64,000 nt of DNA, taken from positions 1 to 64,000 of the forward strand of contig JAKOYD010000037.1 in assembly GCA_029780695.1 (NCBI GenBank), given 5' to 3'. How positions within the stretch are numbered: the stretch's first letter is position 1; every line of letters starts with the position of its first letter. Origin of the DNA: Pseudomonadota bacterium (GTDB lineage Bacteria; Pseudomonadota; Gammaproteobacteria; Burkholderiales; Burkholderiaceae_C). The notes beneath the pieces were generated by a model. It saw only the letters and a list, made by a program, of their open reading frames with translations, ran no database searches and had not been told where the DNA came from. The position numbers and the translations under genes are program-made. Positions 56,350 through 64,000 of this stretch are shown piece by piece.

Positions 56350-57273
56350 TCAAACAGAGGGCAAGTTCTTATTGCGCTGTCGCAAGGATGCCTTGAGGTC
56401 ATCCAGCGCGATGGCCGTTTCGCCCTGCACGGTGTGGCGCGGCGGCGCCTTGAGGGCGTGGCCATAGATGATCTCGAAGGTCAGCGCCAGGGGGCCATCG
56501 GGTGCCGGCGTGCGCAACTGCGCGGCCAGCGCGGCCTCCAGACGTTGGCGCCAGGCCGGCGTGCGCAGACCGCCGAAGCGCCCCGGATGCAGGTTGCGGC
56601 CCAGTTCGCGCAGTTCCTGCAGCAGTCGCGCAGGCGACGCAAAAGTGAGCGTAATGTGTTCCATGTCCATCACCGGCTCCGAAAAGCCGGCGGCGGCCAG
56701 CTGGTCGCCCCAGTCGTGCAGGTCGGTGAAGTCCTGCGCGGGCGGCGGCCAGCCGTGTTGGGCGTACAGCGGGCGCAGTTCCTTCAGCGTGTCCGGCCCC
56801 AGCGCCGAAAACATCACGAAGCCATCCACCGCCAGCGCGCGGTGCCAGTCGGCCATCAGCGATGTCGGGTCGGCGTGCTGGTGAATCAGCATGTTGGCCC
56901 ACACCATCTGCACCGACGCGGGCGGCGGCTGCGCCACGTCGGTCACGCGGGCGGGTGTGCGCCGCAGGCGCTGCCACCAGCCTTTTGCTTCTTTTTTTAT
57001 AGCTTCTTGCCCAATACCAGCGTGCGGCAGCACACGAAAGCATTCGGCATCCGGGTAATGCGCCGCCACCCGATCGTGGCCTTGCAGGCCGCCACGCACC
57101 GGCTCCCAGTCGGCCCAGCGCTGCACCGGCACGCGAATCACTGCCAGCCGCTCGGCCATGCGCCGCGCCACTTCCTCGTGCAGCCAGGGCGATGCCGTGC
57201 GCGTCCGCGTGGCCCAGCGTTGCGCCGCCACCGGGTCGATGGTGGGCGGTCGGTCGGTGGCAGGCCCGGACAT
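56350..57273 (-). CDS. BioC-like SAM-dependent methyltransferase
   Basis: A 307-aa cytoplasmic methyltransferase resembling malonyl-ACP O-methyltransferase BioC. Motifs: R-rich N-terminus, EVARRMAERLAVIRV, VQMVWANMLIHQHADPTSLMADWHRALAVDG and MFSALGPDTLKELRPLY. The usual BioC glycine motif I (G-x-G-x-G) is not evident, so SAM binding is degenerate or altered. Residues about 81-98 (GIGQEAIKKEAKGWW) are encoded by a family A repeat. Divergent from comF. Confidence 0.8.
   Translation of the reverse strand: MSGPATDRPPTIDPVAAQRWATRTRTASPWLHEEVARRMAERLAVIRVPVQRWADWEPVRGGLQGHDRVAAHYPDAECFRVLPHAGIGQEAIKKEAKGWWQRLRRTPARVTDVAQPPPASVQMVWANMLIHQHADPTSLMADWHRALAVDGFVMFSALGPDTLKELRPLYAQHGWPPPAQDFTDLHDWGDQLAAAGFSEPVMDMEHITLTFASPARLLQELRELGRNLHPGRFGGLRTPAWRQRLEAALAAQLRTPAPDGPLALTFEIIYGHALKAPPRHTVQGETAIALDDLKASLRQRNKNLPSV
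56981..57032. repeat. Dispersed repeat family A within the methyltransferase gene
   Basis: CTTTTGCTTCTTTTTTTATA then GCTTCTTGCCCAATACCAGC. A family A copy whose AT-rich side is intact; in frame. Confidence 0.6.
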
Positions 57274-57313
57274 GGCGGGCAGTATATTGACCGCGCTGCC
57301 CTCACATTGCCCG

Positions 57314-58057
57314 ATGCACCTGTTCACGCACCTGCTGCCCCGCCCTGACGGCCGACCGGCCGCGCGCGCGGGGGGCTGGCCCAGCCAGTGCCTGGTATGC
57401 CACGCCTGGCCGGCCGAGCGGCTGTGCCGCGCGTGCGTGGCGCGCTTCAAGCCCGCCGTGGCCCGCTGCCGCACCTGCGCCCTGCCCGTGGCGCATGGCG
57501 TGGCGGTGTGCGGCGCCTGCCTGCGCACGCCGCCGCCGATGGCGCTGTGCCTGGCCGCGCTGGACTATGCGTGGCCCTGGTCGATGTGCATCGGCCGCTG
57601 GAAGTTCGACGGCGACGTTGGGCTGACGCGTCCGCTGGCGGCGCTGCTGTGGGCCGCACCGGGTGTTCCGGCGGCGCTGGACGCGGTCGATCTGGTGCTG
57701 CCGATGCCGCTGTCACCGCAACGCCTGGCCGAGCGCGGCCACAACCCGGCGCTGCTGCTGGCGCGGCGCCTGGCGCCCGGCCGCGTGCAGGCCGGGCTGC
57801 TGCTGCGCACACGCCATACGCCGCCGCAGCGCAGCCTGCCGCGCGCCGAGCGGCTGAAGAACGTGCGCGGCGCGTTCCAGGTCGATCCGCTGCGGGTGGC
57901 CGAACTGACGGGGCGCCGCGTGGCGCTGGTCGACGACGTGATGACCACCGGCGCCAGCGTGCGCGAGTCCGCGTCCGCGCTGCAGTCCGCCGGCGCCGCC
58001 GACGTCACCGTGCTGGTGCTGGCGCGCACCGACGAAGCGCGGCATGGCGCGGCATAA
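57314..58057 (+). CDS. comF: ComF family phosphoribosyltransferase-like protein
   Basis: A 247-aa protein of the ComF/GntX type, linked to DNA uptake in naturally competent bacteria. An N-terminal zinc-ribbon-like region has Cys pairs (CLVCHAW, CRAC, CRTC, CGAC), followed by a phosphoribosyltransferase domain with LVDDVMTTGAS, the PRPP-binding motif. ATG 57314 was taken because the Cys region starts soon after. It is divergent from the methyltransferase and followed by trmL after nine bases. Confidence 0.9.
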   Translation: MHLFTHLLPRPDGRPAARAGGWPSQCLVCHAWPAERLCRACVARFKPAVARCRTCALPVAHGVAVCGACLRTPPPMALCLAALDYAWPWSMCIGRWKFDGDVGLTRPLAALLWAAPGVPAALDAVDLVLPMPLSPQRLAERGHNPALLLARRLAPGRVQAGLLLRTRHTPPQRSLPRAERLKNVRGAFQVDPLRVAELTGRRVALVDDVMTTGASVRESASALQSAGAADVTVLVLARTDEARHGAA

Positions 58058-58066
58058 AGTACGGGC

Positions 58067-58534
58067 ATGTTCCACATCGTCCTGGTCGAGCCCGAGATTC
58101 CGCCCAACACCGGCAACGTGATCCGCCTGGCGGCCAACACCGGCTGCACGCTGCACCTGATCGAGCCGCTGGGTTTTTCGATGGACGACAAGCTGCTGCG
58201 CCGCGCGGGGCTGGACTACCACGAGTACGCCCCGGTGCGCCGCCATGCCGGTTGGGATGCGTTCATCGCCGACGCGCGGCCCGATGCCGCCCGGCTGTTC
58301 GCGCTGACCACGCGCGGCACGCGCCAGGTGCACGACGTGGCGTTCGGGCCCGGCGACTGGCTGGTGTTTGGCGCCGAAACGCGCGGGTTGCCGCCCCGCG
58401 TGCGCGAATCCATCGCCCCGACGCAACAGTTGCGCCTGCCCATGCGCGCCGGTCAGCGCAGCCTCAACCTGTCCAACGCCGTCGCGGTGACGGTGTTCGA
58501 GGCCTGGCGGCAGAACGGCTTCGGCGCGGCGTAG
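58067..58534 (+). CDS. trmL: tRNA (cytidine/uridine-34 2'-O)-methyltransferase TrmL
   Basis: A 155-aa SPOUT-class enzyme that methylates the wobble ribose of tRNA-Leu isoacceptors using SAM. Motifs: VEPEIPPNTGNVIRLAANTG, IEPLGFSMDDK, the knot region FGAETRGLP and RSLNLSNAVAVTVFEAWRQ. Length is normal. It follows comF by nine bases on the same strand. Confidence 0.95.
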   Translation: MFHIVLVEPEIPPNTGNVIRLAANTGCTLHLIEPLGFSMDDKLLRRAGLDYHEYAPVRRHAGWDAFIADARPDAARLFALTTRGTRQVHDVAFGPGDWLVFGAETRGLPPRVRESIAPTQQLRLPMRAGQRSLNLSNAVAVTVFEAWRQNGFGAA

Positions 58535-58543
58535 CGCCCGCGC

Positions 58544-58996
58544 TCAGACGTAGTAGCGCGACAGCGGCTCGGCCACGCACACCGGCTTGTCGGCGCCTTC
58601 GCGCTCGATGGTGCACTGCCAGGCGATCTGCATGCCGCCTTCGATCGGCTCGGTGCCCAGCAGGTGCACGCGCACACGCAGGCGGCTGCCGGCGGGCACG
58701 GGCGACATGAAGCGCACCTTGTTCAGCCCGTAGTTGATGCCCATGCGCACGCCCTTGACCTTGACCGAGCGGTCGAAGAAGCCGGCCAGCATCGACAGCG
58801 TCAGGTAACCGTGCGCGATGGTGGTGCCGAAGGGCCCGGCCTTGGCGCGCTCGACATCGACGTGAATCCACTGATGGTCGCCCGTGGCGTCGGCAAACTG
58901 GTCGATGTGCTGCTGGGTCACGGCGTACCAGTCGGTCACGGTGACTTCCTGGCCTGCGCAGGCGGCCAGCTCGGCGAGGGTTTCGAAGGTTTTCAT
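58544..58996 (-). CDS. MaoC-type (R)-hydratase
   Basis: A 150-aa hotdog-fold enzyme that hydrates enoyl thioesters. The catalytic Asp/His motif is FADATGDHQWIHVD, followed by IAHGYLTLSMLAGFF, characteristic of MaoC/PhaJ. ATG 58996 starts MKTFETLAEL. Its substrate chain length cannot be told. Convergent with trmL by nine bases. Confidence 0.9.
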   Translation of the reverse strand: MKTFETLAELAACAGQEVTVTDWYAVTQQHIDQFADATGDHQWIHVDVERAKAGPFGTTIAHGYLTLSMLAGFFDRSVKVKGVRMGINYGLNKVRFMSPVPAGSRLRVRVHLLGTEPIEGGMQIAWQCTIEREGADKPVCVAEPLSRYYV

Positions 58997-59063
58997 GCGC
59001 TGCAATCTACCCGCAGCGCGGGCACGCCGCTGTCCGGCGCGTGACTGGCGGCGCGGTGGCGCT

Positions 59064-59687
59064 TCAGGCGGGCGTGTCGAGCCAGTCGCGGATGCCCTGC
59101 CACTGTTCCAGGTCGCGCGCCACGCGGCCGGGCGCAATGTCGAAGATCGTCAGCCCGCGCGCCGCCAGGTACACGTAGTTCTGCGTCGGCCGCAGCATGC
59201 CCAGCACCGGCAGGCCCAGGTCTTCGGTGAACTGGCGCAGCTGCTCGGCGGCGATGGTGCGTTCGTCCACCCGCACGCCCACCAGGCCAATGTCGCGGCG
59301 GCTGGCGCCCTTGGCGTCGACCAGCTGGTCGATGAATTCGCGTGTGGCGTAGATGTCGAAGATGCTGGGCTGCAGCGGCACCAGCACCTTGTCGGCGATG
59401 CGCAGCACCTCGCGCAGCTTGCCGCCGTGCAGGCCGGCGGGCGTGTCCAGCACCACGTGCGTCGTGCCGCGCGGCGGCCGCACGATCAGGTCGCGCTGCA
59501 CGTCCCACGACGTGATGGGCCGTGCAGCAGGCGGGCGCAGGCCCAGCCACAGGCGCGACGACTGCTGACGATCCACGTCGCCCAGCATCACGGCATGGCC
59601 CTGGCTGGCCCAATAGCCCGCGACGTTGGTGGACAGCGTGGATTTGCCCACGCCCCCCTTGGGATTGGCGACAACCAGCACCGGCAT
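59064..59687 (-). CDS. Orphan ParA-family ATPase
   Basis: A 207-aa deviant Walker-type ATPase. The P-loop is KGGVGKST at residues 10-17, with the signature lysine K10; the A' motif has DVDRQQSSRLW, and Walker B is VVLDTPAG. It resembles ParA/MinD-like proteins placed singly on chromosomes, for example those that position cargo such as carboxysomes or chemotaxis arrays. No parB or centromere-like repeats lie nearby. The partner is unknown. Confidence 0.85.
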   Translation of the reverse strand: MPVLVVANPKGGVGKSTLSTNVAGYWASQGHAVMLGDVDRQQSSRLWLGLRPPAARPITSWDVQRDLIVRPPRGTTHVVLDTPAGLHGGKLREVLRIADKVLVPLQPSIFDIYATREFIDQLVDAKGASRRDIGLVGVRVDERTIAAEQLRQFTEDLGLPVLGMLRPTQNYVYLAARGLTIFDIAPGRVARDLEQWQGIRDWLDTPA

Positions 59688-59739
59688 CGGGCGCCCTCCT
59701 CGTCAGTTTCGGTTGCAGAAATTACGGTAATGTTAGGCT

Positions 59740-60384
59740 ATGCCCGATCTGCCCAGCACGCCGCCGCCCGCGCCCGGCGCCGCCATCTACGTCGTCGCGG
59801 CGCACCCCCACTGGAGCACATCGCGCGTCAACGGCAGCGTGCTGGACGCGGTGCGCGGCCAAGCGGGTGTGCTCGTCAACGACCTCTACGCCAGCTACCC
59901 CGATTACGACATCGACGTCGAGCGCGAACAGGCCCGGCTGGCCGCCGCGCGGCTGGTGGTGCTGCAGTTTCCGGTGCACTGGTATGCGGTGCCGCCGCTG
60001 CTCAAGCTGTGGCTGGACGACGTGCTGACCCTGGGCTGGGCCTACGGCCGCGCCGGCGTGGCGCTGCAGGGCAAGGACCTGTGGGTGGTGGCCAGCACCG
60101 GCGGCCCGCAGGAGGCGTATGCGCCGGGCGGCTACAACCGCCACCCCATCGACGACTACCTGCTGCCACTGCACCAGGTGGCGCGCCTGTGCGGCATGCG
60201 CTGGCTGCCGCCGCTGGTGCTGCACGGCGCCAACGGCGTCACGCAGGACCGCATTGCCCAACACGCCGCGCAGGTAGGCGAGCACCTGCGCACCTGGCCG
60301 GCGTGGGCCATGGCAGCGGCCGTCGACCGCGCCGAGATTCCGGCATCCGACAGGCCGGCAGCGCAAGCCCAGTCTGCGCAATAA
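59740..60384 (+). CDS. kefF: NAD(P)H:quinone oxidoreductase/KefF-type ancillary protein
   Basis: A 214-aa flavodoxin-like oxidoreductase. Motifs: VVAAHPHWSTSRVN, DLYASYPDYDIDVEREQARL, FPVHWYAVPPLLKLWLDDVL and ASTGGPQEAY, as in KefF. In E. coli KefF binds and activates KefC. ATG 59740 begins 52 bases after the divergent parA start region. It is followed 25 bases later by kefC, consistent with a kefFC operon. Confidence 0.88.
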   Translation: MPDLPSTPPPAPGAAIYVVAAHPHWSTSRVNGSVLDAVRGQAGVLVNDLYASYPDYDIDVEREQARLAAARLVVLQFPVHWYAVPPLLKLWLDDVLTLGWAYGRAGVALQGKDLWVVASTGGPQEAYAPGGYNRHPIDDYLLPLHQVARLCGMRWLPPLVLHGANGVTQDRIAQHAAQVGEHLRTWPAWAMAAAVDRAEIPASDRPAAQAQSAQ

Positions 60385-60409
60385 GCTACAATAACAATAG
60401 CATTTCATC

Positions 60410-62290
60410 ATGGAACACCTGCCCGGCTGGCTGAGCGCGAGCCTGATCTTCCTGGCCGCTGCCGTGGCCGCCGTACCGCTGTCCAAGGCACTCGGACTGG
60501 GCGCCATCATTGGCTACCTGGCGGCCGGCATCGTCATCGGGCCGTGGGGCGTGGGCCTGGTCAGCGATGTGCAGACCATCCTGCACTTTGCCGAATTCGG
60601 CGTGGTGCTGATGCTGTTTCTGGTCGGGCTGGAGCTGGAACCCAGCCGCCTGTGGAAGCTGCGCGGCCCCATCTTCGGCTGGGGCAGCGCGCAGGTGCTA
60701 GGCTGCGCCGCCTTGCTGGCCGGCGCCGCCCTGCTGGCCGGCGTGCCGTGGCGCGTGGCCGTGGTGGCGGCGCTGGGACTGGCGCTGTCGTCCACCGCCA
60801 TCGCGATGCAGGTGATGGGCGAGCGCAACCTGCTGCGCACGCCCAGCGGCGAGGCGGGTTTTGCCATCCTGCTGTTCCAGGACGTGGCGGCCATCCCCAT
60901 CCTGGCGCTGGTGCCGCTGCTGGGCGTGCCCGACGCCGCCGCGCACAGCGGCCTTCCGGTGTGGCTGGAGGCGCTGAAGATCGTCGGCGTCATCGCCGCC
61001 ATCGTGCTGGGCGGCCGCTTGTTGCTGCGCCCCGCCCTGCGCTGGATCGCCCGCAGCGACACGCCGGAGATCTTTACCGCCGCCGCGCTGCTGCTGGTGG
61101 TGGCCATCGCGGCGCTGATGCAGGTGGTGGGGCTTTCGATGGCGCTGGGCGCTTTCCTGGCCGGTGTGCTGCTATCAGAAAGCGAGTACCGGCGCGAGCT
61201 GGAGACCGACATCGAGCCCTTCAAGGGCCTGCTGCTGGGCCTGTTCTTCATCGCCGTCGGCATGAGCATCGACTTTGGCGTGCTGTTGAAAAACCCCGGC
61301 TTGATCGCGCTGGTCGTGGTCGCCTTCATGGCGCTGAAGGCGGTGGCGATCTGGCTCGTCGCGCGCTGGATGGGCCTGCCGCCAGCCGAGCGCCCGGTGT
61401 TCACGCTGCTGCTGGCGCAGGGCGGTGAATTCGCCTTCGTCGTCTTTCAGGCCGCCACCGGCGCGCGCGTGTTCAGCGCCGACACGGCGTCGCTGCTGAT
61501 CGGTGCGGTGGCGCTGTCGATGCTGCTGTCGCCGCTGGTGCTGATCGCCATCGACCGGCTGGTGCTTCCGCGCTACGCCCGGCTGGGCGTGAAAACGGCC
61601 GAGGAAATCTCCGAGCCGCAGGACGCGCCGGTCATCGTCGCCGGCTTCGGGCGCTACGGGCAGATCGTGGCGCGCGTGCTGGCGGCGCAGGGCGTGCGCA
61701 CCACCATCCTCGACCACGACGTCGACATCCTGGAAGCCGCGCGCACCCTGGGCAGCCAGGTGTTCTATGGCGACGCCACGCGGCTCGACCTGCTGCGCAT
61801 CGCCGGCGCCGACAGCGCGCGCCTGCTGGTGGTGGCCATCGACGACGTGGAGCAGTCGCTGGCGCTGGTTGACCTGGCGCGCGAGCATTTTCCGCAGCTG
61901 GAAGTGGTGGCACGGGCGCGCGACATGATCCACTGGTACCAGCTGCGCGAACGCGGCGTGCTGCGCGTGCAGCGCGAGCTGTTCGAATCCAGCCTGATGA
62001 GCGCACGCAGCGTGCTGGAGGCGCTGGGCCACCCCGCCGCCGAGGCGCGCCGAGCCGCCATGGGCTTCAGGCGCCACAACCTGTCGCTGGCCGAGCGCCT
62101 GCGCCCGCTGCAGAAAGACCGCGCCAAGCTGGTCGCCACCATCCAGGCCGGCCGCGCGCAGTTCGAAGAACAGATGGCGCAAGAGCGCGCCGACCGCGCC
62201 GCGCTGCGGCAGGCGGCGGCCGAAGGTTCGTTGGCGGACTGGTCAAGCGGCGGGTCGGCCCGCCGCCCCCCCGGCGACGTGCGCAGCTGA
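60410..62290 (+). CDS. kefC: Glutathione-gated K+/H+ antiporter KefC
   Basis: A 626-aa membrane antiporter that releases K+ and acidifies the cytoplasm when glutathione adducts form. Twelve or so helices (residues about 1-385; VGLELEPSRLWKLRG, GAFLAGVLLSESEYR) are followed by an RCK/TrkA-N domain starting VIVAGFGRYGQIVARVLA near residue 405 with a NAD(P)-binding glycine loop and acidic D. A charged coiled tail ends the protein. Follows kefF. Confidence 0.93.
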   Translation: MEHLPGWLSASLIFLAAAVAAVPLSKALGLGAIIGYLAAGIVIGPWGVGLVSDVQTILHFAEFGVVLMLFLVGLELEPSRLWKLRGPIFGWGSAQVLGCAALLAGAALLAGVPWRVAVVAALGLALSSTAIAMQVMGERNLLRTPSGEAGFAILLFQDVAAIPILALVPLLGVPDAAAHSGLPVWLEALKIVGVIAAIVLGGRLLLRPALRWIARSDTPEIFTAAALLLVVAIAALMQVVGLSMALGAFLAGVLLSESEYRRELETDIEPFKGLLLGLFFIAVGMSIDFGVLLKNPGLIALVVVAFMALKAVAIWLVARWMGLPPAERPVFTLLLAQGGEFAFVVFQAATGARVFSADTASLLIGAVALSMLLSPLVLIAIDRLVLPRYARLGVKTAEEISEPQDAPVIVAGFGRYGQIVARVLAAQGVRTTILDHDVDILEAARTLGSQVFYGDATRLDLLRIAGADSARLLVVAIDDVEQSLALVDLAREHFPQLEVVARARDMIHWYQLRERGVLRVQRELFESSLMSARSVLEALGHPAAEARRAAMGFRRHNLSLAERLRPLQKDRAKLVATIQAGRAQFEEQMAQERADRAALRQAAAEGSLADWSSGGSARRPPGDVRS

Positions 62291-62373
62291 AGCCGCTGGC
62301 AGCGTTGCGCGCTGTGATGGCGGCCCGGTGGGCCGCCGCCTTTGGCGCAGCCAGCACGCGCGCAAGCCGGCGT

Positions 62374-63336
62374 TTACATCAGCACGCGCAATTCGGGGAT
62401 GCGCTGACGATAGAAGCGGGTCCAGCACCGGTTGCGTGCGATTTCAAACTGCTCGCCCGTGCCCGCCGCCGTGGCTTCCTTAAAGCAGGTCGCTTCCTTG
62501 GCGGCATTGAACGCGCGCTGCGCCTCCAGGTGGGCATCACGCACCGCCTTGGGCAGGGATTTCCACACCACGTTGATCTCGCGTTCGGCCGACTGATATT
62601 CGGCCGCGCTGGCGTCCAGCGCGGCGCTGGACGGCACCGGCGCACCTTGAACCGCGGGCGCCAGCGGCGCCGGCGCGGCGGCATCGACGACGGCGGGCGC
62701 CACGGGCGCAGGCGCAGGCGCCGTGGCGGCGGCCTGGATGGACGAGGTCCGCACCTCACCCTGGCGCAGGTTCACCGCGGCCCAGATCACGGCCTCGGCC
62801 ACCAGCTCCTGTGCGCCGGAACTGCCTTCAAGGCCCACGTACACCTTTTTCCCATCGTCCGTGGGTTGCACGTTGTAGGCCACCTTCTTGGTGAACTTGT
62901 TTAGGTCGGCTTTGAAGTTGGCGTCTTCGGCCACCGTCTTGATGGCGTTCTTGCCCACTTCCTTGCGCTTGTCGTTGGCACTGGCCAGCGTGCTTTCGGG
63001 CACGCGGATGGTCAGGCTGCCCTCGCAGAATTTCTTTGTGCTGTTGGGGTCGTTCTTGGTGGTGATGACGTCCTGCAGGTCGAATTGCACCTCGCCGGCC
63101 AGCGCGCGTATCTTGCTCAGGTCAAGCCGGTTGGCTTCGGGCAGGTCCTTGTTCTCTTCACGCGCGCGCGCCTCCACGCTGTCGTTGATGATTTCGGTGA
63201 TCAGCTTCACCGCCGACGGGCTGGAACAACTGGCCTCCAGCGCCGGCGCCGCGGACGGGCTGTGGCCGCCCTTGTCGCAACCGATGAGCGCGCTGGCGCC
63301 CAAACATGCCAAAGCCAATGTAAGTGAACGGTGCAT
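62374..63336 (-). CDS. Lipoprotein with C-terminal LprI/DUF1311-like domain
   Basis: A 320-aa predicted lipoprotein. The signal peptide MHRSLTLALACLGASALIGC ends in a lipobox. The first domain has a single Cys pair (ASCSSPSAV, KKFCEGSL). An Ala/Pro-rich linker (about residues 205-245) leads to a C-terminal segment with NVVWKSLP, QRAFNAAKEATC and NRCWTRFYRQRIPEL, like the lysozyme-inhibitor LprI/DUF1311 fold. The closest characterised relatives are unknown to me. Monocistronic by appearance. Confidence 0.7.
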   Translation of the reverse strand: MHRSLTLALACLGASALIGCDKGGHSPSAAPALEASCSSPSAVKLITEIINDSVEARAREENKDLPEANRLDLSKIRALAGEVQFDLQDVITTKNDPNSTKKFCEGSLTIRVPESTLASANDKRKEVGKNAIKTVAEDANFKADLNKFTKKVAYNVQPTDDGKKVYVGLEGSSGAQELVAEAVIWAAVNLRQGEVRTSSIQAAATAPAPAPVAPAVVDAAAPAPLAPAVQGAPVPSSAALDASAAEYQSAEREINVVWKSLPKAVRDAHLEAQRAFNAAKEATCFKEATAAGTGEQFEIARNRCWTRFYRQRIPELRVLM

Positions 63337-63406
63337 CGAACAAGTCCTCGCCGGTCGGTGGGTTGCAACAAAATGCAAGTTTAAATGCATGCCGCTGCAA
63401 TGGCGC

Positions 63407-64000
63407 TCAGGCGCCCAGCGCGTCCCACACCAGTTTGATACCCGTCAACGCCATGCCCGCGTAGATGAAGCGGTAGAACAGCTTTTGATCGATGCGGCGC
63501 GCAATGCGCACACCCGTCCACACGCCCAGCGGCGCCAGCGGCAGCAGCACCAGCGACGTCGCCAGGTTGCGCCAGTCCAGCAGGCCAAGCCAGCCATACG
63601 GCACCCACTTGGCCAGGTTGATGGCAAAGAAGAAAAACGCCATGGTGCCGGTAAATCGAATCGGCGACAGGCCGAGCGGAATCACGTACGCATTGATGGG
63701 CGGGCCGCCCGCGTGCGCCACGAAGCTGGTAAAGCCCGAGGTGGCCGACAGCAGCGCGCCGGCCCAGCGCGGCGGCGCCGGCCTGTCGGCCCGGGGCGGA
63801 AACAGCAGGCGCTGCGCCAGAAACAGCAGCGTGAACACGCCCACGATGCCGGCCACCCACTGCGGCCTGAGCAGGCTGAACGACAGCGTGCCCACCACGA
63901 TGCCGACCAACCCCCATGGCAACAGAAACTTGAGCAGCGCGCGGTCAAAATCCTTGCGGAAGGCGGCAATGCCCAGCAAATCCATCACCAGCAGCACCGG
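63407..64000 (-). CDS. TauE/SafE (DUF81) membrane permease, 5' part cut off
   Basis: The C-terminal 197 residues of a sulfite/sulfonate-export-type permease; the start lies beyond the window. Five or six helices are visible, with TauE/SafE motifs FTSFVAHAGGPPINAYVIPLGL and GVWTGVRIARRIDQKLFYRFIY. The frame is open to the last base. The transported ion is not determined. Confidence 0.9.
   Translation of the reverse strand, partial: PVLLVMDLLGIAAFRKDFDRALLKFLLPWGLVGIVVGTLSFSLLRPQWVAGIVGVFTLLFLAQRLLFPPRADRPAPPRWAGALLSATSGFTSFVAHAGGPPINAYVIPLGLSPIRFTGTMAFFFFAINLAKWVPYGWLGLLDWRNLATSLVLLPLAPLGVWTGVRIARRIDQKLFYRFIYAGMALTGIKLVWDALGA

Overview
High-GC DNA with a gene set and intergenic repeats typical of Burkholderiales, most likely family Comamonadaceae. 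The main reasons are the pmd-type protocatechuate 4,5-cleavage operon in the order K-E-F-D-AB-C, the beta-proteobacterial cytochrome oxidase assembly cluster, the trxA-rho-rpmE2 block, a Bug-type binding protein, and a dispersed repeat (AGCTATC...GCGCTTG...CAAGCGC) that I associate with this family. The genus cannot be decided. The window opens with 29 consecutive G directly beside a repeat, which looks like a contig end or assembly artefact.

Layout. 1-4.8 kb: addB-addA double-strand-break repair nuclease/helicase (addA runs off the left edge). 4.9-7.2 kb: trxA, rho, rpmE2. 7.3-10.5 kb: a GT39-like membrane protein and a MATE exporter. 10.5-18.9 kb: a full phosphate regulon, pstS-pstC-pstA-pstB-phoU-phoB-phoR on the minus strand behind a PHO-box-like site, with ppx divergent. 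19-26.5 kb: a tyrosine phosphatase, a GT39 enzyme, an AI-2E-type transporter fused to a GAF domain, and a Cpx-like trio (Spy-like lipoprotein, response regulator, sensor kinase). 26.6-35.6 kb: a LysR regulator divergent from pmdK-E-F-D-AB-C plus an aldo/keto reductase, converting protocatechuate to pyruvate and oxaloacetate; the two dioxygenase subunits are fused. 35.7-43.3 kb: a type I restriction-modification operon hsdR-hsdS-DUF559-rhuM-hsdM, the one clear accessory/defence region. 43.4-45.8 kb: rpoH behind a CIRCE operator, a repeat-rich gap, and a Bug protein. 45.9-56.3 kb: cytochrome c oxidase structural and assembly genes (ctaC, ctaD, a 36-aa protein, ctaG, DUF2970, ctaE, DUF2909, SURF1, a SCO-like protein, ctaA, ctaB, sco), with CtaC carrying cytochrome c and OmpA-like domains. 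56.3-64 kb: a methyltransferase, comF, trmL, a MaoC-type hydratase, an orphan ParA ATPase, kefF-kefC, an LprI-like lipoprotein and a partial TauE/SafE permease.

The strongest unexplained structure is the repeat load. One short palindromic family occurs about 14 times, and at least six copies are read in frame inside or at the ends of genes (addA, addB, pmdAB, sco, ctaA and the methyltransferase), forming linkers, a signal peptide core and a C-terminal tail. A second, roughly 115-bp hairpin family sits three times exactly between genes of the same operon (addB/addA; pmdF/pmdD; pmdAB/pmdC). No tRNA, rRNA, CRISPR array, integrase or intact insertion sequence was seen.
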